A DNA stretch of 64,000 nucleotides. Origin: Gemmatimonadota bacterium. Lineage in GTDB: Bacteria > Gemmatimonadota > Gemmatimonadetes > Gemmatimonadales > GWC2-71-9. The stretch covers positions 62,001-126,000 of the forward strand of contig QHUJ01000119.1 in assembly GCA_003221895.1 (NCBI GenBank), in the 5' to 3' direction. The notes below the pieces were generated by a model, which saw nothing but the letters and a program-made list of their open reading frames with translations, did no database searches and was not told the DNA's origin. The position numbers and the translations under genes were made by a program. Shown here piece after piece: positions 7,892 to 18,783 of this stretch (the first letter of the stretch is position 1; each line of letters begins with the position of its first letter).

Positions 7892-8497
7892 ATGTTCCAA
7901 TCCACCCGCCCAGGATGGATCGAGGTAATCTCAGGCGTCATGTTCAGCGGCAAATCGGAGGAATTAATTCGTCGGGTGCGCCGCGCCGTCATTGCTCGCA
8001 AACGAGTCCAAGTCTTTAAGTCGCACCTAGATGCACGGTATGCCGGACTGTTCTCCGTCTCCTCGCACGACGGGGTGACGGTCGAAGCTGAGCCCGTGGA
8101 CTCCGCCGACGAGATCGCGCGTCGCGTCCGCGACACCACCGAAGTCGTGGCGATCGACGAAGCCCAGTTCCTCGACGACGGCATCGTCGACACCGTCAAC
8201 CGGCTCGCCAACCAGGGCGTGCGGGTCATTCTCGCGGGCACCGACGTCGATTTTCGCGGGTTGCCGTTCGGTCCGATGCCGACGCTCATGTGCATCGCCG
8301 AGGTCGTGGACAAGTTCCAGGCGATTTGCGTCGTCTGCGGCGGCTCGGCGACGCGAAACCAGCGACTCCTCAACGGCAAACCGGCTCCGTGGGATAGTCC
8401 GACGATCATGGTGGGCGGGCGGGAGAGTTATGAAGCTCGCTGCAGACACTGTCATCGCGTTCCCAGGCAGGACGAAGATCAGACTGCCCTGCTCTAG
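7892..8497 (+). CDS. tdk: thymidine kinase
   Basis: [46 protein letters not shown], zinc site CVVCGG...CRHCH. Confidence 0.95.
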   Translation: MFQSTRPGWIEVISGVMFSGKSEELIRRVRRAVIARKRVQVFKSHLDARYAGLFSVSSHDGVTVEAEPVDSADEIARRVRDTTEVVAIDEAQFLDDGIVDTVNRLANQGVRVILAGTDVDFRGLPFGPMPTLMCIAEVVDKFQAICVVCGGSATRNQRLLNGKPAPWDSPTIMVGGRESYEARCRHCHRVPRQDEDQTALL

Positions 8498-8506
8498 CTT
8501 CTTGAC

Positions 8507-9490
8507 ATGCTCAACGTAGCTCTCACCGGCAACATCGCGTCCGGCAAATCAACCGTCGTCGATCTCTTCAAGAAGTGGGGCGCGACGATCATCGACGCCG
8601 ATACGGTCGCCCGTGAGGCGCAGGCGCCGGGCGGTGCGGTGCTCGCCGCGATTGCGAAGCGGTTCGGGGCCGATGTGCTGGCGTCGGACGGCTCGCTCGA
8701 TCGCGCCGCCCTGCGCGCCAAGGTCATGGGTGACGATACCGCACTCTCGGCGCTGAATGCCCTCGTCCATCCCGCCGTGCAACAACGGCGCCTCGAGTTG
8801 CAGCGCATCGCGCGCGAGCGCGGCGATGCGATCCTCGTGAACGACATTCCGCTGCTCTTTGAAGTGCTCGATCCGGCGCAATTCGACACCGTCGTGCTGG
8901 TCGACGCGCCGGTGCCGGTGCGGCGGACGCGGCTGCGCGCGCTGCGCGGACTCTCTAATAAAGACGCGGACCGTATGATCGCGGCGCAGATGCCCGCGGA
9001 GCGCAAGCGCGGCCAGAGTCACTACATCATCGAGAACGAGGGGACCGTTGCCGCGCTCGAGAAACAGGCGAAAGTGGTGTTCGCCGAGCTGCGCAAACGC
9101 GCCGCGCGGGCGGGAGTGAGCAAAGAAAAGCCCGGTCAAAAACTGGTCTTATGCGCCACCGATTCCAAAGACACTGCGCCGTTGCTCGGCGCCATCGACC
9201 GCCGCTACACCGATGCCGGCATGCGAGTCGAGCACGTCACGGTGAAAGGCTTGGCGAAATCCCTGCGCGAAGGGACCCCGCTTTCGATCGTGGCTACTGC
9301 CGCGGCGGGAGACGGCGCCCGTAGCGCATGGGAGCACGCCGTGCCGCCCCGTCCCTGCCGGCTCTACCATGTTTCTCCGGACCCCGATCCGGTCGCGGTG
9401 CGTCTCGATCTTCGACCGTGGGGGCACGAGCGGATCGCGTTGAGCGAAGAAGACGGCGCGGGGCTGGCGCCCCGACCGGACCTGTTGTAG
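8507..9490 (+). CDS. coaE: dephospho-CoA kinase with an approximately 120-aa C-terminal extension
   Basis: MLNVALTGNIASGKSTVVDLFKKWGATIIDADTVARE, HPAVQQRR, VNDIPLLFE, VLVDAP; extension begins around KPGQKLVLCATDSKD. Confidence 0.9.
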   Translation: MLNVALTGNIASGKSTVVDLFKKWGATIIDADTVAREAQAPGGAVLAAIAKRFGADVLASDGSLDRAALRAKVMGDDTALSALNALVHPAVQQRRLELQRIARERGDAILVNDIPLLFEVLDPAQFDTVVLVDAPVPVRRTRLRALRGLSNKDADRMIAAQMPAERKRGQSHYIIENEGTVAALEKQAKVVFAELRKRAARAGVSKEKPGQKLVLCATDSKDTAPLLGAIDRRYTDAGMRVEHVTVKGLAKSLREGTPLSIVATAAAGDGARSAWEHAVPPRPCRLYHVSPDPDPVAVRLDLRPWGHERIALSEEDGAGLAPRPDLL

Positions 9491-9501
9491 GCTCCCGACC
9501 C

Positions 9502-9891
9502 ATGTCCAGCATACCGAAAGAGCTCCGCTTCACTGCTGACCATGAATGGGTGCGGGAGAGCAACGATCCCCAGGTCGTCGACGTGGGGATCACCGACTAC
9601 GCCCAGGGCGAGCTGGGGGACGTCGTCTTCGTGGAGCTGCCAAAAGCCGGCGCGACGTATGCGCAGAAGGCCGTGTTCGGTACGATCGAGGCCGTCAAGG
9701 CGGTTTCCGAGCTGTATGCGCCCGTCGCCGGGACGGTGCTCGAGACCAACAAGGCGCTTGAGCACGATCCGGCGCTCGTCAATCGCGATCCGTATGGCCA
9801 GGGCTGGATGATCAAGGTGAAGCTCAAGAACGCCAAGGAATTGGAGGGGCTGCTCCGCGCGGATGCCTACGCGAAGCATATCGGAGAGTGA
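9502..9891 (+). CDS. gcvH: glycine cleavage system H protein
   Basis: ELRFTADHEWVRE...VGITDYAQGELGDVVFVELP...FGTIEAVKAVSELYAPVAG (lipoyl Lys) ...DPYGQGWMIKV. Confidence 0.97.
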   Translation: MSSIPKELRFTADHEWVRESNDPQVVDVGITDYAQGELGDVVFVELPKAGATYAQKAVFGTIEAVKAVSELYAPVAGTVLETNKALEHDPALVNRDPYGQGWMIKVKLKNAKELEGLLRADAYAKHIGE

Positions 9892-10568
9892 AAGCGACAT
9901 TCCACGGGCACGCCTGTTTCGTTCTAGAGCGGGACAACAAACGCGTCATCATCGATCCCTTCCTCACTGGAAACCCCGCAGCCGACATCGGACCCGACAA
10001 ACTGCCCCGCCTCGACGGGATTCTGCTCTCCCACGGGCACGGCGATCACCTGGGCGACGCCGTGGCGCTCTCGAAGCAGCACAAGGCCACGATCGTTGCC
10101 ACGTTTGAGCTCGCCCAGTTTTGCACCGACAAGGGCGCCACGGTTCACGCCATGCACATCGGCGGCGGTCACGACTTTCCCTTCGGCCGAGTGAAGCTCG
10201 TGCCCGCGTTTCACGGCGGCCGCGTCGAAGGCGACAGCACCGGCAAGTACACGACGAATCCGGCCGGCGTGGTCGTGACGATGGGTGGGAAGACGGTCTA
10301 TCACACGGGTGATACGGCGCTGACCATGGAAATGCAGCTGCTCGCAGGGCGCATCGACCTGATGCTCGTGCCGATTGGCGACAACTACACGATGGGGATC
10401 GAAGACGCCGCGCGCGCCGTCGAGTTCGTGAAACCCAAAAGTGTTATACCAATGCATTACAACACGTGGGATCTCATCAAGGCGGATCCCCAGGAGTTCA
10501 AGCGACTCGTGGGCAATCGCGCCGCCGTGACCATTTTGTCGCCCGGGGAATCACACACACTTTCGTAA
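9888..10568 (+). CDS. metal-dependent hydrolase, metallo-beta-lactamase fold (UPF0173/UlaG-like)
   Basis: GTG start overlapping the gcvH stop; [57 protein letters not shown]. Confidence 0.92.
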   Translation: MKATFHGHACFVLERDNKRVIIDPFLTGNPAADIGPDKLPRLDGILLSHGHGDHLGDAVALSKQHKATIVATFELAQFCTDKGATVHAMHIGGGHDFPFGRVKLVPAFHGGRVEGDSTGKYTTNPAGVVVTMGGKTVYHTGDTALTMEMQLLAGRIDLMLVPIGDNYTMGIEDAARAVEFVKPKSVIPMHYNTWDLIKADPQEFKRLVGNRAAVTILSPGESHTLS

Positions 10569-10569
10569 G

Positions 10570-13458
10570 ATGGCCATCGACCACGATCTGTTTCAGGAAC
10601 GACACATCGGCCCCTCCGCCGAGGAGCAGGCCGCGATGCTCGGCACGCTCGGCTACGACTCGCTCGACGAGTTCATCGACGCCGTCGTGCCGGCCGACAT
10701 CCGGCTGCGGGGTGCGCTGCGCATTCCCGAAGCGATCACGGAACAGGAGGCGCTCGAGCGGTTGCGCCTGCTTGCAGCCCAGAACCAGGTCTTCCGGTCC
10801 TACCTCGGCATGGGCTATCACGACTGCTTCACGCCGACGGTGATTCTGCGGAACGTGCTGGAAAACCCGGGTTGGTACACCGCATACACGCCGTATCAGG
10901 CGGAGATCGCGCAGGGCCGGCTCGAAGCGCTGCTCAACTTCCAGACGATGGTCTCGGATCTCACCGGACTCGAGATCGCCAACGCGTCGCTGCTCGACGA
11001 AGGGACCGCGGCCGCCGAGGCGATGCATCTCACCGAGGCGGTGTCGCAGCATCAAGGCCAGCTGACGTATCTCGTGGATGCGAATTGTCATCCACAGACG
11101 ATCGCGGTCGTGCGCACACGCGCCGCCGCCCGCGGGCTCGAGATCGTCGTGACCGATCCCGCGCAGTTCGATTTCAAACAGGGCCACGTGATCGGCGCGT
11201 TGCTGCAGTATCCCGCGACCGACGGCGCGATCCGCGACTGCCGCGCGGTGTGCGAGGCCGCGCATGCGGCCGGAGCCCTCGTCACTGCGGCCACCGATCT
11301 GCTCGCGCTGACCCTGCTCACGCCGCCCGGCGAATGGGGGGCGGACATCGCCGTGGGCAACTCCCAGCGCTTCGGTGTCCCACTTGGCTACGGCGGCCCC
11401 CATGCCGCCTTCTTTGCGACCCGCGACGAGTACAAGCGCCACCTGCCGGGGCGCATCATCGGCGTCTCCAAGGACCGGGCCGGCCGCACGGGCCTGCGCA
11501 TGGCCCTGCAGACGCGCGAACAGCATATCCGTCGAGAAAAGGCGACGAGCAACGTGTGCACCGCACAGGTGCTGCTGGCAGTCGTGGCCGCGATGTACGC
11601 GGTGTACCACGGGCCTGAGGGCTTGCGCCGCATTGCCCGGCGCGTTCACGCACACACGGCGACACTCGCCGAAGGCCTGGAGAAACTCGGCTTCAGCCTC
11701 GCGTACCGGGAGTTCTTTGACACCGTCGCCGTCGAGGTGCCGCAGGACGTGCTGCCGCGGATCGTCAACGCCGCTCGGGCCAAACAAATCAATCTGCGGA
11801 CGCTGTCGAAAACACGCCTCGGCGTGGCGTTCGATGAGACCGTGACGGACTTGAATGTCACGCACGTCATCGCGGCCTTCGCGACTGGTACCGACGGCGG
11901 CGGGCGGCGCAGCGGGGGAGCCACGCTGCGATCGGACAAATCGTTCCTCCCGGAGTCACTCGCCCGGACCACGCCCTTCTGCACGCACCCGGTGTTCAAC
12001 ACGCATCATTCCGAGACCGAGATGCTGCGCTATCTGAAGCGGCTCGAGGATCGTGACCTGTCGCTCACCTCAGCGATGATCCCGCTCGGCTCGTGCACGA
12101 TGAAGCTCAATGCCACGACGGAGATGATCCCGGTCACCTGGCGGGGCTTTGGCGAGCTGCATCCCTTCGCGCCGCGCGAGCAAGCGCAGGGGTACGCCAC
12201 CCTCTTCAAGCAACTCGAGGAATGGCTCGCCGAGATCACCGGCTTCGCCAAAGTCTCGCTGCAGCCCAATGCGGGCTCACAAGGAGAGTTCGCCGGGCTT
12301 CTCGTGATTCGGGCGTATCACGCGCATCGCGGTGAGACACACCGGACGACGTGCCTGATTCCGCAGTCGGCGCATGGTACGAACCCGGCGAGCGCGGTCA
12401 TGGCGGGAATGCAAGTCGTGGTCGTGAAAACCGATCCACAGGGCAACATCGACGTCGCCGATCTCGAGGCAAAAGCCCAGGAGCACCGCGCGACACTCGG
12501 CGCGCTGATGGTGACGTACCCTTCGACCCACGGCGTCTTCGAAGCGTCCATCAAACAGATCTGTCGCATCGTCCACGACAACGGCGGGCAGGTTTACATG
12601 GACGGCGCGAACATGAACGCGCAGGTCGGTCTCTGCCGCCCAGGCGACATCGGCGCGGACGTCTGCCATCTCAACCTGCACAAGACGTTCTGCATTCCGC
12701 ACGGCGGCGGCGGTCCCGGCATGGGGCCAATCGGCGTCGCCGAACATCTGGTGCCACATCTGCCGACACACCCCGTCGTCGACGTCGGCATTCCGCTCGC
12801 CGAGAGCGCGGGCACGGTGTCGTCCGCGCCATGGGGCAGCCCGTCCATTCTGCCGATCTCGTGGGCCTACATCGCGATGATGGGTCGGGATGGCCTGACG
12901 CTCGCCACGAAGGTGGCGATTCTCAGCGCCAACTACATCGCGCACCGACTGCAGGAAGGCGGGCATTACGAGCTGCTGTACACCGGCCAGCATGGCCTCG
13001 TCGCCCACGAGTGCATCATCGACACGCGTCCTTTCAAGAGCTCGGCGGGCATCGATGTCGAGGATATCGCCAAGCGGCTGATCGACTACGGATTCCATCC
13101 GCCGACGGTCTCGTTCCCCGTGGCGGGCACGTTGATGGTCGAGCCCACGGAGAGCGAGCCGAAGGGCGAGCTGGATCGGTTTGTGGATGCGCTGATCGCG
13201 ATCCGCGAGGAGGTTCGTGAGGTCGAGACCGGCGAGGCCGATCGCGACAACAACATGCTCAAGAACGCGCCCCATCCGCTCGCCGATTTGCTGGCGGAGA
13301 GTTGGGATCGGCCGTACGCGCGCGAGCGCGCCGGTTTCCCGACGGCCGCAACGCGCGAGCACAAAGTGTGGCCGCCGGTTGGACGCATCGACGCGGCATT
13401 CGGCGATCGCAACCTGGTATGCACGTGTCCGCCGGTGGAAGCGTACGCGACGGTCTAG
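10570..13458 (+). CDS. gcvP: glycine dehydrogenase (aminomethyl-transferring), P protein
   Basis: 962 aa single-chain form; [78 protein letters not shown]. Confidence 0.98.
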   Translation: MAIDHDLFQERHIGPSAEEQAAMLGTLGYDSLDEFIDAVVPADIRLRGALRIPEAITEQEALERLRLLAAQNQVFRSYLGMGYHDCFTPTVILRNVLENPGWYTAYTPYQAEIAQGRLEALLNFQTMVSDLTGLEIANASLLDEGTAAAEAMHLTEAVSQHQGQLTYLVDANCHPQTIAVVRTRAAARGLEIVVTDPAQFDFKQGHVIGALLQYPATDGAIRDCRAVCEAAHAAGALVTAATDLLALTLLTPPGEWGADIAVGNSQRFGVPLGYGGPHAAFFATRDEYKRHLPGRIIGVSKDRAGRTGLRMALQTREQHIRREKATSNVCTAQVLLAVVAAMYAVYHGPEGLRRIARRVHAHTATLAEGLEKLGFSLAYREFFDTVAVEVPQDVLPRIVNAARAKQINLRTLSKTRLGVAFDETVTDLNVTHVIAAFATGTDGGGRRSGGATLRSDKSFLPESLARTTPFCTHPVFNTHHSETEMLRYLKRLEDRDLSLTSAMIPLGSCTMKLNATTEMIPVTWRGFGELHPFAPREQAQGYATLFKQLEEWLAEITGFAKVSLQPNAGSQGEFAGLLVIRAYHAHRGETHRTTCLIPQSAHGTNPASAVMAGMQVVVVKTDPQGNIDVADLEAKAQEHRATLGALMVTYPSTHGVFEASIKQICRIVHDNGGQVYMDGANMNAQVGLCRPGDIGADVCHLNLHKTFCIPHGGGGPGMGPIGVAEHLVPHLPTHPVVDVGIPLAESAGTVSSAPWGSPSILPISWAYIAMMGRDGLTLATKVAILSANYIAHRLQEGGHYELLYTGQHGLVAHECIIDTRPFKSSAGIDVEDIAKRLIDYGFHPPTVSFPVAGTLMVEPTESEPKGELDRFVDALIAIREEVREVETGEADRDNNMLKNAPHPLADLLAESWDRPYARERAGFPTAATREHKVWPPVGRIDAAFGDRNLVCTCPPVEAYATV

Positions 13459-13485
13459 GACGGGCGCGACGGGCAAGACGGGCGC
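13459..13485. repeat. nonamer tandem array GACGGGCGC x3
   Basis: GACGGGCGC|GACGGGCAA|GACGGGCGC directly after the gcvP stop. Confidence 0.8.
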
Positions 13486-13498
13486 GTGGTCCCTGATT

Positions 13499-14155
13499 GT
13501 GGATCCAGTCGGTCGATCAGGTGCATACAACATGGCGGTTGATGAAGCGCTGCTGGACGACGTCGTAAAGTCCGGCGGCGCTTTTCTTCGGCTGTACCGC
13601 TGGGATCCTCCGACGCTCTCCATTGGCCGGAACCAACCGGTCGACGACGTCATCCCCGATGCGCCCTGGGTGCGGCGGCCGACGGGGGGACAGGCGGTCT
13701 GGCACGAGCACGAGGTCACCTATGCGGTGGCCGCTCCGATCGCACAGTTTGGGTCGCTGCGCAATGCCTACTGCGAGATTCACACCCGGATTGCGGCGGC
13801 CTTGCGCTCTCTTGGCGTTGACGCCCTCCTCGCCCCCGCTCCTCCCGCCCGTCCCGCCCGTCAGGTTTCGTGCTTTGCAGCGCCCGCCGGCGGCGAAATC
13901 ATCGCCAATGGCCGCAAGCTGGTCGGTTCGGCGCAAGTCCGGCGCGGTGACGCATTTCTGCAACATGGGTCGATTTTGCTCGGCGGATCACAACCTGCTT
14001 CCCGAAACGGAGAAACGACCCTCGCGACGGTGCTCGGGCGAACGGTGAGCTTCGATGAAGCTGCGTCGGCACTTATCGGAGCCTGGGGAAAGCCCTTGAC
14101 GCCCGTCCCGTCCGTCCCGCCCGTCTCGGGCGTTGCATCGCTAGCCCCGGCGTGA
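13499..14155 (+). CDS. lipoate-protein ligase / octanoyltransferase family (LplA/LipM-like); start uncertain
   Basis: GAYNMAVDEALLDD, LSIGRNQPVDD, VRRPTGGQAVWHEHEVTYAVA, SCFAAPAGGEIIANGRKLVGSAQVRRGDAFLQHGSILL. Confidence 0.88.
   Translation: MDPVGRSGAYNMAVDEALLDDVVKSGGAFLRLYRWDPPTLSIGRNQPVDDVIPDAPWVRRPTGGQAVWHEHEVTYAVAAPIAQFGSLRNAYCEIHTRIAAALRSLGVDALLAPAPPARPARQVSCFAAPAGGEIIANGRKLVGSAQVRRGDAFLQHGSILLGGSQPASRNGETTLATVLGRTVSFDEAASALIGAWGKPLTPVPSVPPVSGVASLAPA
13844..13861. repeat. nonamer array CCCGCCCGT x2 inside the lipoate-ligase-like gene
   Basis: Reverse complement is ACGGGCGGG x2, same family as 13459-13485. Confidence 0.6.
14101..14127. repeat. nonamer array GCCCGTCCC x3 at the end of the lipoate-ligase-like gene
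   Basis: GCCCGTCCC|GTCCGTCCC|GCCCGTCTC; inverted orientation relative to 13459-13485. Confidence 0.7.
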
Positions 14156-14156
14156 A

Positions 14157-15827
14157 ATGTTAAGCGCCATGCCCAGGCGCTATGAGCTTCTCCCCGTCGT
14201 TCTTGCGGTTGTCGCGCTCGGTGGATGCGAACGCCGCCAACTCTGCAATGCTCCCGACTGCGGCACGCTCGTCGATGCCGCCATCGGCGAGCCCGGAACG
14301 CTGTTACCGGCGTCGACCGAAGAGATCACGGCGCGCGACGTGGAGGAGCAGCTGTTTCTGAAGCTGGCGGACGTGGGCATGTCCATGAATACGATCGGCG
14401 ACGAGGACTTTCAGCCGCTGCTCGCACAGAAGTGGGAGTGGGACGGGCCGCTGACGCTCGTCTTTCACATCGATCCGCGCGCGCGCTGGCACGATGGCCA
14501 ACCGGTCACCGCCGTGGACGTGGCGTTCACATACGACGCCTACAGCGACTCCACCGTCGCGTCGCCGTATCGCGCGCAGCTGAAGCGCCTCGCCAGCGTC
14601 ACCGCGCGGGATTCGCTCACCGCCGTGTTCCGATTCCGCGAGCGATATCCCGAGATGTTCTACGACGCCGTCTATCACATGCGCGTCCTGCCCGCACACC
14701 TCCTGCGGTCGGTCCCGCGCGAGCAGTGGAAGACGGCGGCATTCGGTCGCCAGCCCGTTGGCGACGGCCCGTATCGGTTCGTGAGCTGGCAAGCCGGTCA
14801 AGCCATCGAGCTACGATCCGACACGACGTTCTTTCTCGGCCGGCCGGGCATCCGACGGCTGATTTGGCGCTTTACCCCGGATCTCGGCGTCGCCGTGACG
14901 CAACTCGTGGCCGATCAGGTGGATGTGCGCGAGCAGCTCGTGACCCCCACCATGATCGACCGCGTCCGGACGGCACCACAGGTGAAGCTGTATCCCTTTG
15001 CGGGCAATACGTACACCTGCCTCGCCTTCAACCTGCGCGCCAACGGAGATACGTCGAAGGCGAATCCGATCTTCGGCGATCGCGAGCTGCGCCGAGCCCT
15101 GACGATGGCAGTCGACCGCGCGAGCCTGGTCAAGAGCACGCTCGGTGACATCGGAAAGGTGCCCCCGGGCCCGATGTCCTCGCTGCTCTGGATCTGGGAT
15201 CCGGAAATCCGCCAGCTTCCTTACGACACGGCCCAGGCGGCGCGCATCCTGAACGCACGCGGCTGGCGCGATCACGACGGCGACGGGGTCCGGGACCGCG
15301 ATGGGCAGCCGCTCGCGTTCCGCATCCTGGTGCCGTCGACGAGCGTGCTGCGGCGCCAGTACGCGCAGCTGCTCCAGGAGCAATACCGGGTGATCGGCGT
15401 CCACGTCGAGATCGATGCGCTCGATCCCGGCGCGCTGCAACAGCGGATCTCGAGCGGCCGGTTCGACTCAGCGATCCTGTCCCGGTCCAACGATCCCTCG
15501 CCCAGCTCCGGGATCACGCAGACATGGACGCGCGGGGGGATCGGCGGCTCGAACTACACGCGCTACAGCAGCCCGGAGTTCGACAGGCTGGTCGATCGCG
15601 CGATCGCCGCCGCGTCGCGTGACCAGGCGAGGCAGCTGTGGCGCGCCGCCATGGAGACCATCAACGCCGATGCGCCCGCCATATTCCTGTATTCGCTCGA
15701 CAACGTGGCCGGCATCCATCGCCGCGTCGCTGACGTGCAGATCCGCCCTGACTCCTGGGCCGCGCTGCTGCGCACCTGGCGAATACCGCCCGACCAGCAG
15801 ATCGATCGAGACCGCGTGGAGCGATAG
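14157..15827 (+). CDS. peptide ABC transporter substrate-binding lipoprotein (SBP_bac_5)
   Basis: Lipobox VVALGGC; LTLVFHIDPRARWHDGQPVTAVDVAFTYDAY, LRRALTMAVDRASLVKSTL; followed by permeases and ATPases. Confidence 0.95.
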   Translation: MLSAMPRRYELLPVVLAVVALGGCERRQLCNAPDCGTLVDAAIGEPGTLLPASTEEITARDVEEQLFLKLADVGMSMNTIGDEDFQPLLAQKWEWDGPLTLVFHIDPRARWHDGQPVTAVDVAFTYDAYSDSTVASPYRAQLKRLASVTARDSLTAVFRFRERYPEMFYDAVYHMRVLPAHLLRSVPREQWKTAAFGRQPVGDGPYRFVSWQAGQAIELRSDTTFFLGRPGIRRLIWRFTPDLGVAVTQLVADQVDVREQLVTPTMIDRVRTAPQVKLYPFAGNTYTCLAFNLRANGDTSKANPIFGDRELRRALTMAVDRASLVKSTLGDIGKVPPGPMSSLLWIWDPEIRQLPYDTAQAARILNARGWRDHDGDGVRDRDGQPLAFRILVPSTSVLRRQYAQLLQEQYRVIGVHVEIDALDPGALQQRISSGRFDSAILSRSNDPSPSSGITQTWTRGGIGGSNYTRYSSPEFDRLVDRAIAAASRDQARQLWRAAMETINADAPAIFLYSLDNVAGIHRRVADVQIRPDSWAALLRTWRIPPDQQIDRDRVER

Positions 15828-16829
15828 ATGACGGCGTGGCTGCTCCGGCGCCTCGCCGCGTCCGTCGCCATCATTTTCGCCGTCGTCACGTTCGTCTTCA
15901 TCCTGATTCACCTCGCCCCAGGGGACCCGTGCATCGTGGGGACAGGCGAGGGCGTTCCCGATCCCGCGGTCTGCCGGTCCCTCATCCGCCAGTTCGCCCT
16001 CGACCAGCCGGTTCTCGTGCAGTACTGGCGCTATCTCGTCGAGCTCGCACACGGCAACCTCGGCTATTCGTTCGCCCTCCATCGGCCGGTGTGGGATGCC
16101 CTGGTCGACACGATGCCGTTCACGCTGCAGCTCGCCGGTGCGGCACTCCTCATCGACTTCGGGCTGGGACTCGCGCTGGGAATTTACCAGGCCTGGCGCC
16201 TCAATCGCCTGCCTGATGTCGTGCTCGGCAATGTGACGCTCTTCGTCTATTCCCTGCCCACCTTCTGGCTCGGGCTCATCCTGTTGTTGCTGTTCGGCGA
16301 GAAACTTCGGCTCTTCCCGGTCGGGGGCGCGAGCGATCCGGTTCTCTGCCCGCTGGTCGACTCGTTCTATTGTTTGGCCGATCGGATCTGGCACATGGTG
16401 CTGCCCGCAGTAACCCTGGGACTGGTCGGCGCCGCGGGAACGGCCCGCTTTCAGCGCGCTGCCATGCTCGAGGTCGCGCAGCAGGACTTCGTGCGCACCG
16501 CACGCGCCAAGGGCCTCCCGGAACGTCGTGTGGTACTCCACCACCAGCTCCGCAACGCCCTGCTTTCCGTCATTACCCGGTTCGGCCTGACGCTTCCTTT
16601 CCTGCTCACGGGCGCAGTCCTGGTCGAGACCATCTTTGCGTGGCCCGGCATGGGGCGGCTCACGGTCGATGCCATTCTCAGACGCGACTACGCCATCGTC
16701 ACCGCTGCGGCACTGATCGCCAGCTCGCTCGTCGTGGCGGGCAGCCTCATCGCCGACCTCCTCCTCGGCTTTGCCGATCCGCGCATTCGGGTCCACGAAG
16801 ATGCGGTCGTGGATATCGTGACGGCATGA
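15828..16829 (+). CDS. peptide ABC transporter permease (DppB-like)
   Basis: [54 protein letters not shown]. Confidence 0.95.
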   Translation: MTAWLLRRLAASVAIIFAVVTFVFILIHLAPGDPCIVGTGEGVPDPAVCRSLIRQFALDQPVLVQYWRYLVELAHGNLGYSFALHRPVWDALVDTMPFTLQLAGAALLIDFGLGLALGIYQAWRLNRLPDVVLGNVTLFVYSLPTFWLGLILLLLFGEKLRLFPVGGASDPVLCPLVDSFYCLADRIWHMVLPAVTLGLVGAAGTARFQRAAMLEVAQQDFVRTARAKGLPERRVVLHHQLRNALLSVITRFGLTLPFLLTGAVLVETIFAWPGMGRLTVDAILRRDYAIVTAAALIASSLVVAGSLIADLLLGFADPRIRVHEDAVVDIVTA

Positions 16830-17752
16830 CTTTCGGTTCCTGGCTCGCCCTCGTCGTGGCCATCGTGCTCTCGGCGGAGGTGGTGCGCTGGCTGCGGCAT
16901 CGCGCGCTGCGGCACGAGCGGTGGCGGCGATTCTTCCGACACCCGACCGCGGCGTGGGGCTGCGGCATTCTGACCTTCCTCATCATCGTCGCGATTGCCG
17001 CCCCGCTGGTCGCTCCGCTCGATCCGATCGTGCAACCCGATCCCGTGCGGCTGAAGAATCACGCACCTTCGCTGACATTCCTGATGGGCACCGACGTCTT
17101 CAGCCGAGACGTATGGAGTCGCTTCGCCTACGGCGCGCGCGTTTCGCTCGGCATCGGCGCGCTCGGGGCGCTCATCGCGGTGTCGCTGGGCTCGTGCGTC
17201 GGAGCAGTCGCCGGCTACTACCGGCGGTGGGTCGATGCCATCTTGATGCGCGGCGTCGATATCGGCCTCGCCCTCCCCCGCATTTTCATTGTGCTGATGG
17301 CGGTCGCGCTGTGGGACCGCTTGTCGTTTGCCTGGCTCACGCTGGTCATCGGTCTCACGTCCTGGTTCGCGACCAGCCGCCTGGTGCGCGCCGAGGTGCT
17401 GGCATTGCGCGAGCGCGATTTTGTCGTGGCAGCGCGCGCGCTCGGCGTGCCCTCCAGCCGGGTTATCTTTGGCCACGTTCTGCCGAACGCGGCCGCGCCG
17501 ATCATCGTGTCGGCAGCCCTGAGCGTCGGCAACGTGCTCCTGCTGGAAGCGTCACTGTCCTTCCTCGGCATCGGGGTCGCGCCACCACGGCCGAGCTGGG
17601 GCAACATGATCGCGGACGGCGCGGTCACCATTTATACCGCGCCGTGGACCACGCTGTTTGCGGGTCTCGCTATTTCTCTGGTCGTCATGTCGCTGAATGC
17701 CGTCGCCGATGGACTGCGGGACGCGCTCGATCCGCGCCAGGATCCGGCGTGA
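16826..17752 (+). CDS. peptide ABC transporter permease (DppC-like)
   Basis: ATGA overlap with the upstream gene; [15 protein letters not shown]-like [55 protein letters not shown]. Confidence 0.95.
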   Translation: MTFGSWLALVVAIVLSAEVVRWLRHRALRHERWRRFFRHPTAAWGCGILTFLIIVAIAAPLVAPLDPIVQPDPVRLKNHAPSLTFLMGTDVFSRDVWSRFAYGARVSLGIGALGALIAVSLGSCVGAVAGYYRRWVDAILMRGVDIGLALPRIFIVLMAVALWDRLSFAWLTLVIGLTSWFATSRLVRAEVLALRERDFVVAARALGVPSSRVIFGHVLPNAAAPIIVSAALSVGNVLLLEASLSFLGIGVAPPRPSWGNMIADGAVTIYTAPWTTLFAGLAISLVVMSLNAVADGLRDALDPRQDPA

Positions 17753-18783
17753 CCGCAACACCGGCCGCTGCGCTGCTCCGCGTCCGCGATCTCAAGACGT
17801 ATTTCGTCACCGAACACGGCCGCGGCACGGCGCGCGCGGTCGACGAGGTTTCCTTCGATCTGTATCCTGGCGAGACGCTGGGGATCGTCGGGGAGTCGGG
17901 CTGTGGCAAGACCGTGACGTCACTGTCGATCCTGCGACTCGTTCCCGAGCCGCCGGGCCACATCCTGCCGGGCTCGCTGATCGAATTCGAGGGCCGCAAT
18001 CTGCTCGCGCTCGCTCCACCCGAGCTGCGCTCCATTCGCGGCAATCAGATCGCCATGATTTTCCAGGAGCCAATGACCTCCCTGAACCCCGTCTTCACCG
18101 TCGGGGATCAGATCGCGGAGGCGGCGATCATCCATCAGCGCCTGTCGCGCCGGGCCGCGCGCGCCCGCGCGATCGAGATGCTCAAGCTCGTCGGCATTCC
18201 CGATCCCGAGCAGCGGGTCGACGACTATCCGCATCAGATGTCCGGAGGCATGCGCCAGCGCGTGATGATCGCGATGGCGCTCATCTGTCACCCCAAGGTC
18301 CTCATCGCCGACGAGCCCACGACGGCCCTCGACGTGACGATTCAGGCACAGATTCTCGAGCTGCTCGATCGGCTGCAACACGAGCTCGGCATGGCGGTGC
18401 TGCTCATCACCCACGACCTGGGTGTCGTCGCCGGCCACACCGACCGCGTGGTGGTGATGTACGCTGGGCGGGTGGTCGAGACCGCGTCGACAACCGAGCT
18501 GTTCGAGCACCCGACCCATCCGTACACGGAAGGCTTGCTCGCGGCAGTGCCGCGCGTCGACACGCCGCGTTCGCGCCTGCACGCCATTCCTGGCCAGGTT
18601 CCCGCGGCGACGGCGTGGCCGACCGGGTGCCGGTTCCATCCACGTTGCCCCTACGCCTGGGAGAAGTGCGTCGCCCAGGAGCCGCCGCTGCTCGATGCGG
18701 GCGGGGGCGAAGGGGAGGGGGGGCGACATACCGCCCGCTGTTGGCTCGTGACGGAGCCGGAACGACGTCAGGCCAAGCGATGA
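17749..18783 (+). CDS. peptide ABC transporter ATP-binding protein (DppD-like)
   Basis: GTG start overlapping the upstream stop; [43 protein letters not shown]-terminal Cys motif [14 protein letters not shown]. Confidence 0.96.
   Translation: MTATPAAALLRVRDLKTYFVTEHGRGTARAVDEVSFDLYPGETLGIVGESGCGKTVTSLSILRLVPEPPGHILPGSLIEFEGRNLLALAPPELRSIRGNQIAMIFQEPMTSLNPVFTVGDQIAEAAIIHQRLSRRAARARAIEMLKLVGIPDPEQRVDDYPHQMSGGMRQRVMIAMALICHPKVLIADEPTTALDVTIQAQILELLDRLQHELGMAVLLITHDLGVVAGHTDRVVVMYAGRVVETASTTELFEHPTHPYTEGLLAAVPRVDTPRSRLHAIPGQVPAATAWPTGCRFHPRCPYAWEKCVAQEPPLLDAGGGEGEGGRHTARCWLVTEPERRQAKR

Noticed and set aside
10498-11865. 455-aa minus-strand ORF antisense to gcvP
   Set aside because: Shadow ORF of a well-conserved gene; no family pattern. 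The same applies to the 480-aa (12277-13719), 442-aa (15468-16796), 477-aa (20002-21435), 547-aa (49554-51197) and 511-aa (55597-57132) antisense ORFs.
18700-18730. G-rich tract GCGGGCGGGGGCGAAGGGGAGGGGGGG in the DppD-like gene as another heptamer array
   Set aside because: G-rich, but 7-bp phasing is not clear enough to claim.
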